NCBI GenBank assembly: GCA_902826155.1
Contig: CADEDU010000043.1
Coordinates: 1-56,589, forward strand
DNA length: 56,589 bases
Direction: 5' to 3'
Origin: an uncultured beta proteobacterium
GTDB lineage: Bacteria > Pseudomonadota > Gammaproteobacteria > Burkholderiales > SG8-39
The notes under the pieces were generated by a model, which was given only the letters and a program-made list of their open reading frames with translations, searched no databases and had not been told where the DNA came from. This document shows, one piece after another, positions 19,675 to 29,400 of the stretch; within the stretch, counting starts at the first letter, position 1, and each line of letters begins with the position of its first letter. The translations under genes and the position numbers were made by a program.

Positions 19675-20418
19675 TCAGTTCTTGCGCCGGTTACGCACCA
19701 GCACCGCGGTCGTGAACAACGAGAACGCCATCACCGACAGGAAGAACAATACGTTGCGCGAATCGAGCACGCCTTTCTGGAACCCGTCGAAGTGCGTGAG
19801 CACGCCGAACGATGCAACGCGCTCGACCCCGACGGGGCTGAGATAGCGCCCCAACAGCGTCGTGATCGGCACGAACCCGACCAGGATCAGCGCCAGACAC
19901 AGCATCACCGCGACGATGAAAGCGATGACCTGGTTACGCGTCATCGCCGAAGTCATCGACGCCACTGATAGGTACGCCCCGGCAAGCAGCATGCTGCCCA
20001 CGTAGCCGGCGAGAACCACGCCGTTGTCGGGCGTGCCCAGCCAGTTGATGGTGAGCCACATCGGAAACGTCAGTGCCAGCGCGATGCCCAGGAAGATCCA
20101 CGAGGCCAGGAACTTGCCAAGGATCGCCTGCCATGGCGTGAGCGGCATGGTCATGAGCAGCTCGATCGTGCCGCTGCGCCGTTCCTCGGCCCATAGCCGC
20201 ATGCCCGCGGCCGGCACCAGAAACAGGAACAGCCACGGCAGCCAGCCGAAGAAGGATCCGAGCGAGGCTTCGCCGCGCTCGAAGAATCCACCGAACGTGA
20301 ATGTGAACACGCCCGCAAGCAGCAGGAAGATCACCAGGAACACATACGCGACCGGCGAATCGAAGTAGGCCGCCAGCTCGCGCTTGGTGATGGATTTGAT
20401 GTTGTGCCAGGCACCCAT
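19675..20418 (-). CDS. ABC-2 type permease (GldF-like)
   Basis: Integral membrane subunit of 247 residues with about six hydrophobic segments. It begins MGAWHNIKSITKRELAAYFD, a typical ABC-2 cytoplasmic entry. The segment RSGTIELLMTMPLTPWQAILGKFLASW is characteristic of this subfamily, which exports unknown substrates in partnership with a GldA-like ATPase. It lies 18 bases after the ATPase gene and 36 before the GldG-like gene, consistent with one operon. Confidence 0.87.
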   Translation of the reverse strand: MGAWHNIKSITKRELAAYFDSPVAYVFLVIFLLLAGVFTFTFGGFFERGEASLGSFFGWLPWLFLFLVPAAGMRLWAEERRSGTIELLMTMPLTPWQAILGKFLASWIFLGIALALTFPMWLTINWLGTPDNGVVLAGYVGSMLLAGAYLSVASMTSAMTRNQVIAFIVAVMLCLALILVGFVPITTLLGRYLSPVGVERVASFGVLTHFDGFQKGVLDSRNVLFFLSVMAFSLFTTAVLVRNRRKN

Positions 20419-20436
20419 TGTTCAGCTCCTCGTGCT

Positions 20437-21396
20437 TCAGGCGGCCACGACCGTGTCCGGCCGCGTGAGCGAGCGGAACACATCGTCCAGCCGACCTTCT
20501 TCGGTCTGCAACGCATCGACGGCCCAGTTCTCGCGCGCCAGACTGCGCGCGATCTGCAGTGCGAGCGTGCCGCTCAATGCACCGCGCTGCGGATAGGCCC
20601 GCACCGTTACCGCACCCTGCGCTTCGCGCACCGATTCCACTCGCGCGACTTCGGGCAGCGCACCCAGCGCATCCTTGAGCGCTTTGTCGCTCGGACCTTT
20701 GACGGTCATGAGCACCGCCCCGGCGCGATCGGAGCGCGACTTCAGTTCATCGGGGGTGCCGTTGGCGACGACCTTGCCGCGATCGATGATCACCGCGCGC
20801 GTGCATGCCGCTTCGACCTCCTCGAGGATGTGCGTCGAGAAGATGATCGCCTTGTTGGCGCTCATGCGCGTGATGAGCGAGCGCACCTCGTGCTTCTGAT
20901 TCGGATCAAGACCGTCGGTGGGCTCGTCCATGATCAGCACTTCCGGATCGTGGATGATCGACTGCGCCAGACAGGTGCGATGCCTGAAGCCTTTGGACAG
21001 CGTGTCGATCGACTGATGCACCACGCCCTCGAGCGAGCACAGCTCGATCGCCCGATGCACCGCGCGCTTGCGTTCGTCACCGCGCAGACCGCGCATCTCG
21101 GCCGCCCAGCGCAGGAACCCGATCACGCTCATGTCGGTGTAGGTGGGCGCGGCTTCCGGCAGATAGCCGATGCGCCGCTTCGCTTCGATCGGGTGGCTGC
21201 CGACGTCGAACCCGCACACGCTGACCGCACCACCGTCGGGCTGGATGAACCCGGTGATCATGCGCATCGTGGTCGATTTGCCGGCCCCGTTGGGCCCCAG
21301 GAAGCCGAGCACTTCACCGCGCTCGACCGTGAATGAGACGTCATCGACGGCGCGCTTGGCGCCGAAACTCTTCGATACATGATCGACCTTGATCAC
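20437..21396 (-). CDS. ABC transporter ATP-binding protein (GldA-like)
   Basis: ATPase of the Gld-like exporter. Residues 34-42 form the Walker A GPNGAGKST and LIMDEPTDGLDP forms Walker B. The signature motif reads LSKGF in place of LSGGQ, a variant usual in GldA-type proteins. A C-terminal domain of about 100 residues follows the nucleotide-binding domain. The start is GTG 21396 with GGAGGC five bases upstream, giving 319 residues; the longer open frame adds 79 unlikely residues. It is the first gene of the three-gene cluster. The upstream gap of 411 bases holds a tandem hairpin repeat. Confidence 0.88.
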   Translation of the reverse strand: MIKVDHVSKSFGAKRAVDDVSFTVERGEVLGFLGPNGAGKSTTMRMITGFIQPDGGAVSVCGFDVGSHPIEAKRRIGYLPEAAPTYTDMSVIGFLRWAAEMRGLRGDERKRAVHRAIELCSLEGVVHQSIDTLSKGFRHRTCLAQSIIHDPEVLIMDEPTDGLDPNQKHEVRSLITRMSANKAIIFSTHILEEVEAACTRAVIIDRGKVVANGTPDELKSRSDRAGAVLMTVKGPSDKALKDALGALPEVARVESVREAQGAVTVRAYPQRGALSGTLALQIARSLARENWAVDALQTEEGRLDDVFRSLTRPDTVVAA

Positions 21397-21545
21397 GAAT
21401 CGCCTCCATTTTTGTGCAATGCGAACTGCAAGATGCCGTTCACTGGTCTGTGCGCAGCAGCATCCAGGCACGCCACCGACGCAGCGCCGCAACTTGGGGC
21501 GGGCTACGATCGATTCAAGTGCCTGGAACGCAGCGCTGTTGCGCG

Positions 21546-21583
21546 CTCTCCGCGCGGCGGAGTCCTCTCCGCGCAGCGGAGTC
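21546..21583. repeat. Tandem 19-bp palindromic repeat in a 411-bp intergenic gap
   Basis: Two adjacent 19-bp units (21546-21564 and 21565-21583) differ at one base. Each contains a hairpin CTCCGC-N3-GCGGAG. They sit between the Gld-like ATPase gene and the hydantoinase B gene. The remaining bases of 21397-21807 hold a weak TACAAT (minus strand, 21615-21610) but no well-spaced -35, and no gene I can support. Confidence 0.7.
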
Positions 21584-21807
21584 GTATGGGACTGCGATAG
21601 CGGGCGGCGATTGTAGCCGAAGCCTCGATGCAAAGCCGCAACCGACCGTTCGCGCTAAGTGATTGTCGCTGCAAAGCTTTCCGGCGGATAGCGGAAGACC
21701 CGCTCGATTACGATTCGCAATCGAGCAATGAGCGCGCATCCGGATCGAGCGCACCCGGCGATTTTCGGGCCGTGACCTCGCTCTCAGGAGGTCGACTCGG
21801 TGCTCGC

Positions 21808-23562
21808 TCAGCGATCCCGGCGCTGCGCCCTGCACTGCTCGGTACCGGCAATGTCCAGTGACGCGTCGTCGCCGACAATCACGCCGAACATTGCCCGCGC
21901 ATCGTCTGCATCGTAATAGCCGCGTTCGAGGTCGCGCATCACCAGTACAGGATCGCGCTCGAGCGGATTGCCATAGCCGCCCCCGCCGGGCGTCGAGACT
22001 TCGATGACGTCACCGGGCTCCAGAGCGATGCCCTGGTCCTTCGACAGATGTTGCGGGACGTAGTCCCCTGCCACGCGACCGATGCGCACCTTGTTGACGC
22101 CGCCGTTGCTGCCACCCAGCGCGCCATTGGGGCCGCCGCGGCCGTGGTCCATCACCATCGATGCGCGCGCCTCGCCTGCGCGAATCCGCAGTCGGTAGTT
22201 CACGCCGAATCCGCCGCGCTGACGCCCCGCACCGCCCGAGCCCTCGTGCAATGAGTACTCCTCGAACAGCACCGGGTAGTACTGCTCCATGACCTCGATC
22301 GGCGTGGTCTTGGAGATGCCGATGGTCGAGCAGCCGTTCGAGATGCCGTCGCCATGGGGCGAGCCGCCGTAGCCGCCGCCCGAGATCACGTACATCACGT
22401 AGTTGCGATTGCGCTTCGGATCGAATCCGCCCACCGAGAGGTTGCCTGAGGTTCCCGCCGGCGCCGCAAACAGTTGATCGGGAATCGCCTTAACCAGCGC
22501 ATCGAACACCGCCTCCGCGATCCGCTGACTCACTTCGGCCGCGCAGCCCGACACCGGTCGCGGATACCGGGCGTAGAGGAACGTCCCGTCCGGATCGGCA
22601 ATTTGTAGCGGCGCGAACGTGCCGGCATTGATCGGCACGTCGGGGAAGATGTGCTTCATCGCCAGATAGACCGAAGAGCGCGTGGTGGCCAGCACGCTGT
22701 TCATCGGACCGCGGCATGGCGGCGACGATCCGGCAAAATCGAAATGCAGTGACTCGCCCGACTTGGTCACGGCGAGGGCGATCCGCAGCGGTGCGTCGAC
22801 CACGCCGTCGGAATCGACGAACGATTCGCCGTGGTATGTGCCGTCGGGAATCGTCGCGATCTTCGCGCGCATCTGGGTGGCGGCGCGCGCTTTCAGCTCC
22901 GCGATCGCGTCCTCAACCACCTCGGCGCCGTAACGATCGAGCATCGCGGACAGCCGCTTCTCGCCCACCGTAAGCGCCGCGGCCTGCGCTTTGATGTCGC
23001 CGATGCGTTGATCGGCAATGCGGATGTTCGACAACACGATCGCCAGGATCTCTTCGTCCATCACGCCGCGCTTGAACAGCTTCACCGGCGGCAGCCGCAA
23101 GCCCTCCTGCTCGACTTCGGTGGCGCTCGCGGAGAATCCGCCGGGCACCATGCCGCCGATGTCAGGCCAATGACCGGTGTTGGCGAGCCACGCGAACAGT
23201 TTGCCGCGATAGAAGAACGGTTTGACGAAGCGCACGTCCATCAGGTGCGTGCCGCCCATGTACGGATCGTTGACGATGAACACATCGCCATCCTCGAGCG
23301 CGATACTGCGCGCCTTGGTGTACTCGATCACCGCCTGCGTGGAGAACTGCATCGTGCCCACGAATACCGGCAAGCCGAGCTCACCTTGCGCGACCAACTC
23401 GCCGGTATCGCGGTGATAGATGCCATCGGAGCGATCGAGCGTTTCGGCGATGACCGGCGAGAACGCCGCGCGCACGAATGCCAGATCCATCTCGTTGCAC
23501 ACCTGCTGCAGGCCGTTCTGGATCACGACCAGCGTGACCGGATCGATCGCGCGTACGTTCAT
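21808..23562 (-). CDS. Hydantoinase B/oxoprolinase family protein
   Basis: Beta subunit of an ATP-dependent amide or lactam hydrolase (N-methylhydantoinase B / 5-oxoprolinase C-terminal half). The 584-residue protein has the signature VNDPYMGGTHLMD, the motif NTGHWPDIGGMVPGGF and, near its end, GGGYGNPLERDP. ATG 23562 overlaps the hyuA-like stop region by 4 bases, so the two are translationally coupled. The substrate could be a hydantoin, 5-oxoproline or another cyclic amide; neighbours do not decide. I see no transporter, regulator or racemase next to it. Confidence 0.88.
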   Translation of the reverse strand: MNVRAIDPVTLVVIQNGLQQVCNEMDLAFVRAAFSPVIAETLDRSDGIYHRDTGELVAQGELGLPVFVGTMQFSTQAVIEYTKARSIALEDGDVFIVNDPYMGGTHLMDVRFVKPFFYRGKLFAWLANTGHWPDIGGMVPGGFSASATEVEQEGLRLPPVKLFKRGVMDEEILAIVLSNIRIADQRIGDIKAQAAALTVGEKRLSAMLDRYGAEVVEDAIAELKARAATQMRAKIATIPDGTYHGESFVDSDGVVDAPLRIALAVTKSGESLHFDFAGSSPPCRGPMNSVLATTRSSVYLAMKHIFPDVPINAGTFAPLQIADPDGTFLYARYPRPVSGCAAEVSQRIAEAVFDALVKAIPDQLFAAPAGTSGNLSVGGFDPKRNRNYVMYVISGGGYGGSPHGDGISNGCSTIGISKTTPIEVMEQYYPVLFEEYSLHEGSGGAGRQRGGFGVNYRLRIRAGEARASMVMDHGRGGPNGALGGSNGGVNKVRIGRVAGDYVPQHLSKDQGIALEPGDVIEVSTPGGGGYGNPLERDPVLVMRDLERGYYDADDARAMFGVIVGDDASLDIAGTEQCRAQRRDR

Positions 23563-25631
23563 GCGCTGCCTCTCTGCAGCGTCATCCCTGCACTCCTCAT
23601 CTGCACCTTGATCAGCAGATTGCCGAATCGGTCGATGTCGACGTGATTGCCCGGCTCGATCACGGTCGTCGCATCGAGCTGCTCGACGATCGCCGGACCG
23701 TCGAACACGCCGCCCGGCGGCAATGCGTCGCGCTGATAGATCGGCGTCTCGACCCAGCCAGATTCGAACCAGACCGGGCGCTTGCCGATTCGCGCATCCG
23801 CGACGGTTGTCTGCGCGGTTTTGAAGGCGAGCGACTCCAGCGCGATCGGGGCGCGGCGTCCGAACGCAGCCGTGTGCACGTTCACCAGCACCGGCCGAAT
23901 CGCGTCGAGCCGTACCTGGAAGCGCGTGAAGTACGCCTGCTCGAACAGCCGGTGCAAGGCGGCCGTGGTCACCTCCGCGTCGGGCAACGCCACCGAGAGG
24001 ACGTGACTCTGCCCCTGGAACTGCAGATCGGCGCGATAGACGTAGTCGATCGAGGCCACGTTCGCCCGTTCGCGCTCGATGGTCTGCGCTCCGTCGCGCC
24101 GGTGCTCGGCGAAGATCGCGAGCAATTCGGCATCGGCAACTTCTTCGAGCGGCCGGTTAATCGTGCGCACGTAGTCGTGGCGCACATCGGCCAGCACACA
24201 ACCCAATGCATTAGTCAGCCCTGGTCGCGCGGGAACCAGCACGGTCGGAATCGACAGTTCGCGCGCCAGCGCGGCCGCATGCAACGGCCCGGCACCGCCG
24301 AATGCGAACAGCGCGAAATCACGCGGATCGTGACCGCGTGCGAGGCTCACCATGCGGATCGCACCCGCCATACGATCGTTGGCGATGCGCAGGACCGAAG
24401 CGGCAGCGCCGTTGCCATCGAGTCCGAGCGCGCTCCCCACGACTGCGAGCATGCGTTCGCGCACGTAGTCCAACGACACCGGCCGGTCGACCGACAGCAG
24501 CCTGGACGGGTTGAGCCGACCCAGCACGAGATTGGCGTCGGTGATGGTCGGCTGCGTGCCGCCGCGGCCGTAGCAGATCGGACCCGGATGCGCCCCCGCC
24601 GAGCGCGGCCCTACTTGCAGCATGCCGGCTTCGTTGATGAACGCGAGCGATCCGCCACCGGCGCCGATGCTGTGCACGTCGACCATCGGCACGTGGATCG
24701 GCATGGCGTACTCCAGCTCCAGCTCGGTGGAGATGTCAGGCAGCCCACCCTGAATCAACGCCACGTCGCTTGAAGTGCCGCCCATGTCGTAGGTCACCAC
24801 GTTCGGGTGTCCTGCCGCTTTCGCGGTTGCCGCCGCCGCGATCACGCCGGAAGCCGGCCCCGACATGACGGTGTTGACCGCCGCCTCGGCGACGATGCTC
24901 GCCGCGACCGTGCCGCCATTGCCCTGCATGACCAGTAGCTCGCGTGCGAAGCCGCGCGCAGCCAGTTCCGACTGCAAGCGCTCGATGTAGCGCGCCAGCA
25001 CCGGTTGCACCGTCGCGTTCACCGTCGCTGTCACGCCACGCTCGTACTCGCGGTACTCCGAGATGATGCGATGGCCTTCGGTCACGAAGCGGTTCGGCCA
25101 CAGCGCGCGCACGATTTCGCCGGCGCGCCGCTCGTGCTGCGAGTTGACGTAGCTGTGCAAGAAATGAATCACGACGCTCTCGGCACCCAGCTCCAGCAGC
25201 CGGCGCGCCGCCGCGGCGACTTCCGCTTCGTCGAGCGCTCGCACCACCTCGCCACGAGCATCCATGCGCTCGGTGACTTCCAGGCGCAGCGTGCGATCGA
25301 CCAGCGGCACGAAGGTGCCGGTCAGTCCATACGGCTTGGGACGCGTCCGCCGGCCCAGCTCCAGCACATCGCGAAAGCCACGGGTGGTGATCAGCCCGGT
25401 GCGCGCCACCTTGCGCTCGAGCATCGCGTTGGTGGTCGTGGTGGTGCCGTGCACGATCGCATCGAGCATCGCGAGCGACGCACCCGCGGCGTCCAGCGCG
25501 GCGATCACCCCGATCGCCTGGTTGTTCGTCGTCGTGGGAACCTTGGCGATCTCGAGCGCACCGCTTGCCTGATCGAGCACGATCAGATCGGTAAACGTGC
25601 CGCCGACATCGACTCCGGCAATACGGCTCAT
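23559..25631 (-). CDS. Hydantoinase/oxoprolinase family protein, subunit A
   Basis: ATP-binding alpha subunit paired with the B subunit downstream. From ATG 25631 the protein has 690 residues and begins with the phosphate-binding motif GVDVGGTFTD (6-15). It continues with the family blocks IVHGTTTTTNAMLERK, GLITTRGFRD and MGGTSSDVALI, then GPICYGRGG. These belong to the actin-like ATPase fold of HyuA and acetone carboxylase-type proteins. Seven more codons upstream are open but unlike the family. No ribosome site is obvious. Overlap with subunit B shows they form one enzyme. Confidence 0.88.
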   Translation of the reverse strand: MSRIAGVDVGGTFTDLIVLDQASGALEIAKVPTTTNNQAIGVIAALDAAGASLAMLDAIVHGTTTTTNAMLERKVARTGLITTRGFRDVLELGRRTRPKPYGLTGTFVPLVDRTLRLEVTERMDARGEVVRALDEAEVAAAARRLLELGAESVVIHFLHSYVNSQHERRAGEIVRALWPNRFVTEGHRIISEYREYERGVTATVNATVQPVLARYIERLQSELAARGFARELLVMQGNGGTVAASIVAEAAVNTVMSGPASGVIAAAATAKAAGHPNVVTYDMGGTSSDVALIQGGLPDISTELELEYAMPIHVPMVDVHSIGAGGGSLAFINEAGMLQVGPRSAGAHPGPICYGRGGTQPTITDANLVLGRLNPSRLLSVDRPVSLDYVRERMLAVVGSALGLDGNGAAASVLRIANDRMAGAIRMVSLARGHDPRDFALFAFGGAGPLHAAALARELSIPTVLVPARPGLTNALGCVLADVRHDYVRTINRPLEEVADAELLAIFAEHRRDGAQTIERERANVASIDYVYRADLQFQGQSHVLSVALPDAEVTTAALHRLFEQAYFTRFQVRLDAIRPVLVNVHTAAFGRRAPIALESLAFKTAQTTVADARIGKRPVWFESGWVETPIYQRDALPPGGVFDGPAIVEQLDATTVIEPGNHVDIDRFGNLLIKVQMRSAGMTLQRGSA

Positions 25632-25663
25632 CGCGCGTCGCGGAAGGAACAAGGAGGGAGCAA

Positions 25664-25713
25664 TCGAGGCGCGACTATAGCCGAGGCGCGACCGATATCC
25701 GAGGTGCGACTAT
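25664..25713. repeat. Degenerate 15-18-bp tandem repeat before the hyuA-like gene
   Basis: Three units related to CCGAGGCGCGACTATAG occupy 25664-25680, 25681-25698 and 25699-25713. They lie in the 471-bp gap between the hydantoinase and ferredoxin operons. No gene is supported in this gap. Confidence 0.5.
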
Positions 25714-25850
25714 TTGCCCGGAAGCTCGAGTGCTCAAATAACAACGCAGTCGTTTCGACCCCGCGCAACGGCTGCGTAAGACCTATCGGGGCAAATCGGG
25801 CATGAGGCAAAAGGCTGAGGGAATTCCGTTGCTTAGCGTCGGGCGTCCGA

Positions 25851-25879
25851 TGGACGAAGACGGTGATCTCCACTAAAAT
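25851..25879 (+). promoter_or_regulatory. Candidate promoter of the fdxA operon
   Basis: TGGACG (25851-25856), a 17-base spacer and TAAAAT (25874-25879) predict a start near 25886. The fdxA leader would then be about 215 bases and would include the 10-bp tandem repeat. Confidence 0.45.
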
Positions 25880-25940
25880 TCAGCGCTTCGGTTGATCCTG
25901 ATACAGCTCGCGTTCGATCGCGCGCTTCACCTCGATTGGT

Positions 25941-25990
25941 CTCGATTCGCCTTCCTTCGCCCTCGCTCGCCCTCATTCGCCCTCATTCGC
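25941..25990. repeat. 10-bp tandem repeat in the fdxA leader
   Basis: Five consecutive 10-base units share the consensus CCTCATTCGC. Units at 25971-25980 and 25981-25990-like positions are nearly identical and outer units are degenerate. The period equals one helical turn. It lies between the promoter candidate and fdxA. Confidence 0.55.
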
Positions 25991-26102
25991 CCCTACCCGC
26001 TTCGTGCGCATTGCCTCGCACACGCAACAACCGCGTGCACTTAACAAATCATTCAAGCGCTTCCAAGCGTTCTCCAAGCACCCGCCATCCGAGAGGAACA
26101 CG

Positions 26103-26426
26103 ATGACTCACGTCGTCACCGAGACGTGCATCAAATGCAAGTACACCGATTGCGTCGACGTCTGCCCGGTCGACTGCTTTCGCGAAGGCCCGAACATGCT
26201 GGTGATCGATCCCGATGAGTGCATCGATTGCGCCGTGTGCATCCCCGAGTGCCCGGTGAACGCGATCTACGCCGAGGAAGACGTGCCGGCCGATCAGCGC
26301 GACTTCACCGCCCTCAACGTCGAGTTGGCCAAGCAATGGCCGAGCATCACCGAGACCAAGGCGCATCCGGCCGACTCCGACGACTACAAGGACATGAAGT
26401 CCAAGCGCCACCTCCTCGAGCGCTGA
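26103..26426 (+). CDS. fdxA: 7Fe ferredoxin FdxA
   Basis: Soluble low-potential electron carrier of 107 residues with one [3Fe-4S] and one [4Fe-4S] cluster. Cysteines at 9, 12, 17, 21 and 25 and at 40, 43, 46 and 50 follow the Azotobacter FdI-type pattern ([17 protein letters not shown] and [13 protein letters not shown]). The C-terminal extension ending in [11 protein letters not shown] is typical of FdxA. ATG 26103 has GAGAGGAAC upstream; the longer open frame is leader. It lies 10 bases before the Nfn-like gene, so it is the natural redox partner. Confidence 0.95.
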   Translation: MTHVVTETCIKCKYTDCVDVCPVDCFREGPNMLVIDPDECIDCAVCIPECPVNAIYAEEDVPADQRDFTALNVELAKQWPSITETKAHPADSDDYKDMKSKRHLLER

Positions 26427-26436
26427 ACCACCGACC

Positions 26437-29400
26437 ATGGCTGGTATCGACGAAGCCCTCGGGCGCTTCGGGCTTCAGTTCAGCGATCTCTACTCGCACA
26501 CCGGCCTGGGCAAGCTCGACGCACGGTTCCTGGAATTCCTGACCACCGCCGACGCCGCCTGCGCTGCAAAGCTGCAGACCGCGCGCAGCGCGCCTGCGCC
26601 GCTCGCTGCGAAGGACGAGTCGACGCTGATCCTGGAACTCGCGCCGCACCTCGATCGCTTTGTCGCGCAACTGTTCGGCATCGCCGATGACGCGCTGGCA
26701 TTGGCGCATCGCCACGACGAGCTGGCCCCGCTCTACGACATCAAGCGCAGCTTCGTGCAGCGCAAGGCGGTGGCGAAGTACAAGGCGGACCAAGCTGCGG
26801 GCTTCGATGGCGCCGCGCTCGAACGCGCACTCGCACAACGCATGGGCGGAAATATCGACGAAGTGCGCGACGAAGTGCGCTTCGCCCATCACGTCACGTC
26901 GTGGCTGCAAGACGAGGCAGCCAACGCTGCAGCGCTCGATGAAGCGCTCCGTTACGCATCGTGGGCGCTGTTCACCGAGGCCGGTCGCGCGCGCAACGCC
27001 GCCGGCGTACTGTTCAAGCAGCCGCAGAAAGTCGATCCGCTCAACCTGGTGCAGCACAGCGCGGTGAGCGAGCGCGACAGCGTCAAGTCGTTCCGCATCG
27101 ACCCGCATCATCTGCGCGAGCGCGAGGGCTTCAAGCTCACCGATGCCGGCATGGAGCTCACCGGTGCGCTCGATCACATCAACTATTGCATCTGGTGCCA
27201 CAAGCAGGGCAAGGATTCCTGCTCCAAGGGCCTGCGCGACAAGGCCGACCCCGCCCAGCCGCAGCGCGTCACGTTCAAGAAGAGCCAATTCAACGTCAAT
27301 CTGGCGGGCTGCCCGCTGGAAGAGAAGATCTCCGAGTTCCACTCGGCCAAGGCAGCCGGACTGTCGATCGCCGCGCTGGCGGTCATCACCATCGACAACC
27401 CGATGACCGCCGCCACCGGGCACCGCATCTGCAACGATTGCATGAAGGCGTGCATCTACCAGAAGCAGGAGCCGGTCAACATTCCGCAGGCCGAGACGCG
27501 CACGCTCAAGGACGTACTCGCCCTGCCCTACGGTTTCGAGATCTACGGCCTGCTTACGCGCTGGAATCCGTTGCACCTGCGCCGACCGTTTCCGCTCGCG
27601 CCCACCAACAAGAAGGTGCTGGTGGTCGGACTCGGGCCCGCCGGGTTCTCGCTCGCGCATCACCTGATGAACGACGGTCACACGGTGGTCGGCATCGATG
27701 GCCTGAAGATCGAGCCGCTGCCCGAGCGCTTCTCCGGCGTGCGGCCCGACGGATCGCGCGTCGCGTTCGAGCCGATCCGCGACGTCACCACGCTCTACGA
27801 ATCGCTCGATGAGCGCGTGATGGCCGGTTTCGGTGGCGTGGCCGAATACGGCATCACCGTGCGCTGGGACAAAAACTTCCTCAAGGTGGTGCGCCTACTG
27901 ATCGAGCGGCGCGAGCAGTTCGCGATGATCGGCGGCGTACGCTTCGGCGGCACCGTCACGCTGGAACAAGCGATGGCACTGGGCTTCGATCACGTCGCGC
28001 TGTGCATGGGCGCAGGCAAGCCCACGACACTGGACATTCCCAACGGCCTGGCGCGCGGCGTGCGCACCGCCTCCGATTTCCTGATGGCGCTGCAACTCAC
28101 CGGCGCGGCCAAAGAGGAGTCGCTCGCCAACATGCAGTTGCGTCTGCCGGCGGTCGTCATCGGCGGCGGCCTGACCGCGATCGACACCGCCACCGAATCG
28201 CTCGCCTACTACGTGGTGCAGGTCGAGAAGTTCCTGCAGCGCTACGAGACGCTCGCGGCCGAGGTTGGCGAGGACGTCATCCGCGACAAATGGGACGGCG
28301 AAGAGCGCCAGATCGCCGAGGAGTTCCTGGCGCATGGCCGCGCCATTCGCACCGAGCGCCTCAAGGCGCAGCAGGAGCAGCGCGCGCCGCGGATCATTCC
28401 GCTGCTGCACAAGTGGGGCGGCGTCACCATCGCCTATCGCCGCCGCCTGATCGACAGCCCTTCCTACACCCTCAACCACGAGGAGGTCGAGAAGGCGCTG
28501 GAGGAAGGCATCGTGTTCAGCGAAGGGTTGTCGCCACTGGCAGTCGATGTCGACGACTACGGCGCGGTCAACGGCATCAAGTTCAGCAAGCAGACGCTCG
28601 GCGCCGACGGCAAGTGGCAGGCTGCCGGCGAACACCGGCTGCCCGCGCACACCGTGTTCGTCGCGGCGGGCACGCAACCCAACACCGTGCTGGCACGCGA
28701 AGACGCCAGGCACTTCGTGCTCGACGGCAAATACTTCCGCGCCTGCGACGAAGCCGGCGATCCGATCAAGCCGCAGTTCTCGATCTCCAAGCCCGAGCGT
28801 GCCGACGTGCTGCTCTCGCGCCTGGCCGATGGCCGCTTCGTGTCGTTCTTCGGCGATCTGCATCCGTCGTTCTTCGGCAACGTCGTGAAAGCCCTCGGCT
28901 CCACCAAGCAGGGCTATCCGGTGGTCTCGCGTGTGCTCGCGCAACGCACGCCGCACAACACCAAGGATGCACGCGCCTTCATCGACGAGATGAACAGCCT
29001 GATGCGCGCTGCGGTCCACGCGGTGAAGCGGCTCACGCCGACGATCGTCGAAGTGATCGTCAAGGCGCCGCTCGCCGCACGCAATTTCCAGCCGGGTCAG
29101 TTCTACCGGCTGCAGAACTACGAGACGCTCGCCCCGCGCGTGAGCGGCACCCGTATGCAAATGGAAGGTCTGGCGCTCACCGGCGCCTGGGTCGATCGCG
29201 CACAAGGCCTGGTCTCGACGATCGTGCTGGAGATGGGCGGCTCGTCCGATCTGTGCGCGATGCTCACGCCGGGCGAATCGGTGATCCTGATGGGGCCCAC
29301 CGGCGCGCCGACGCACATCCAGCCCAACGAAACCGTGCTGCTCGCCGGCGGCGGCCTGGGCAACGCCGTACTGTTCTCGATCGGCCAGGCGTTTCGCGCG

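Noticed and set aside
21397..21633. 79-codon N-terminal extension of the Gld-like ATPase
   Set aside because: The GTG at 21396 has an ideal ribosome site and begins the ABC domain; the extension reads through repeat DNA.
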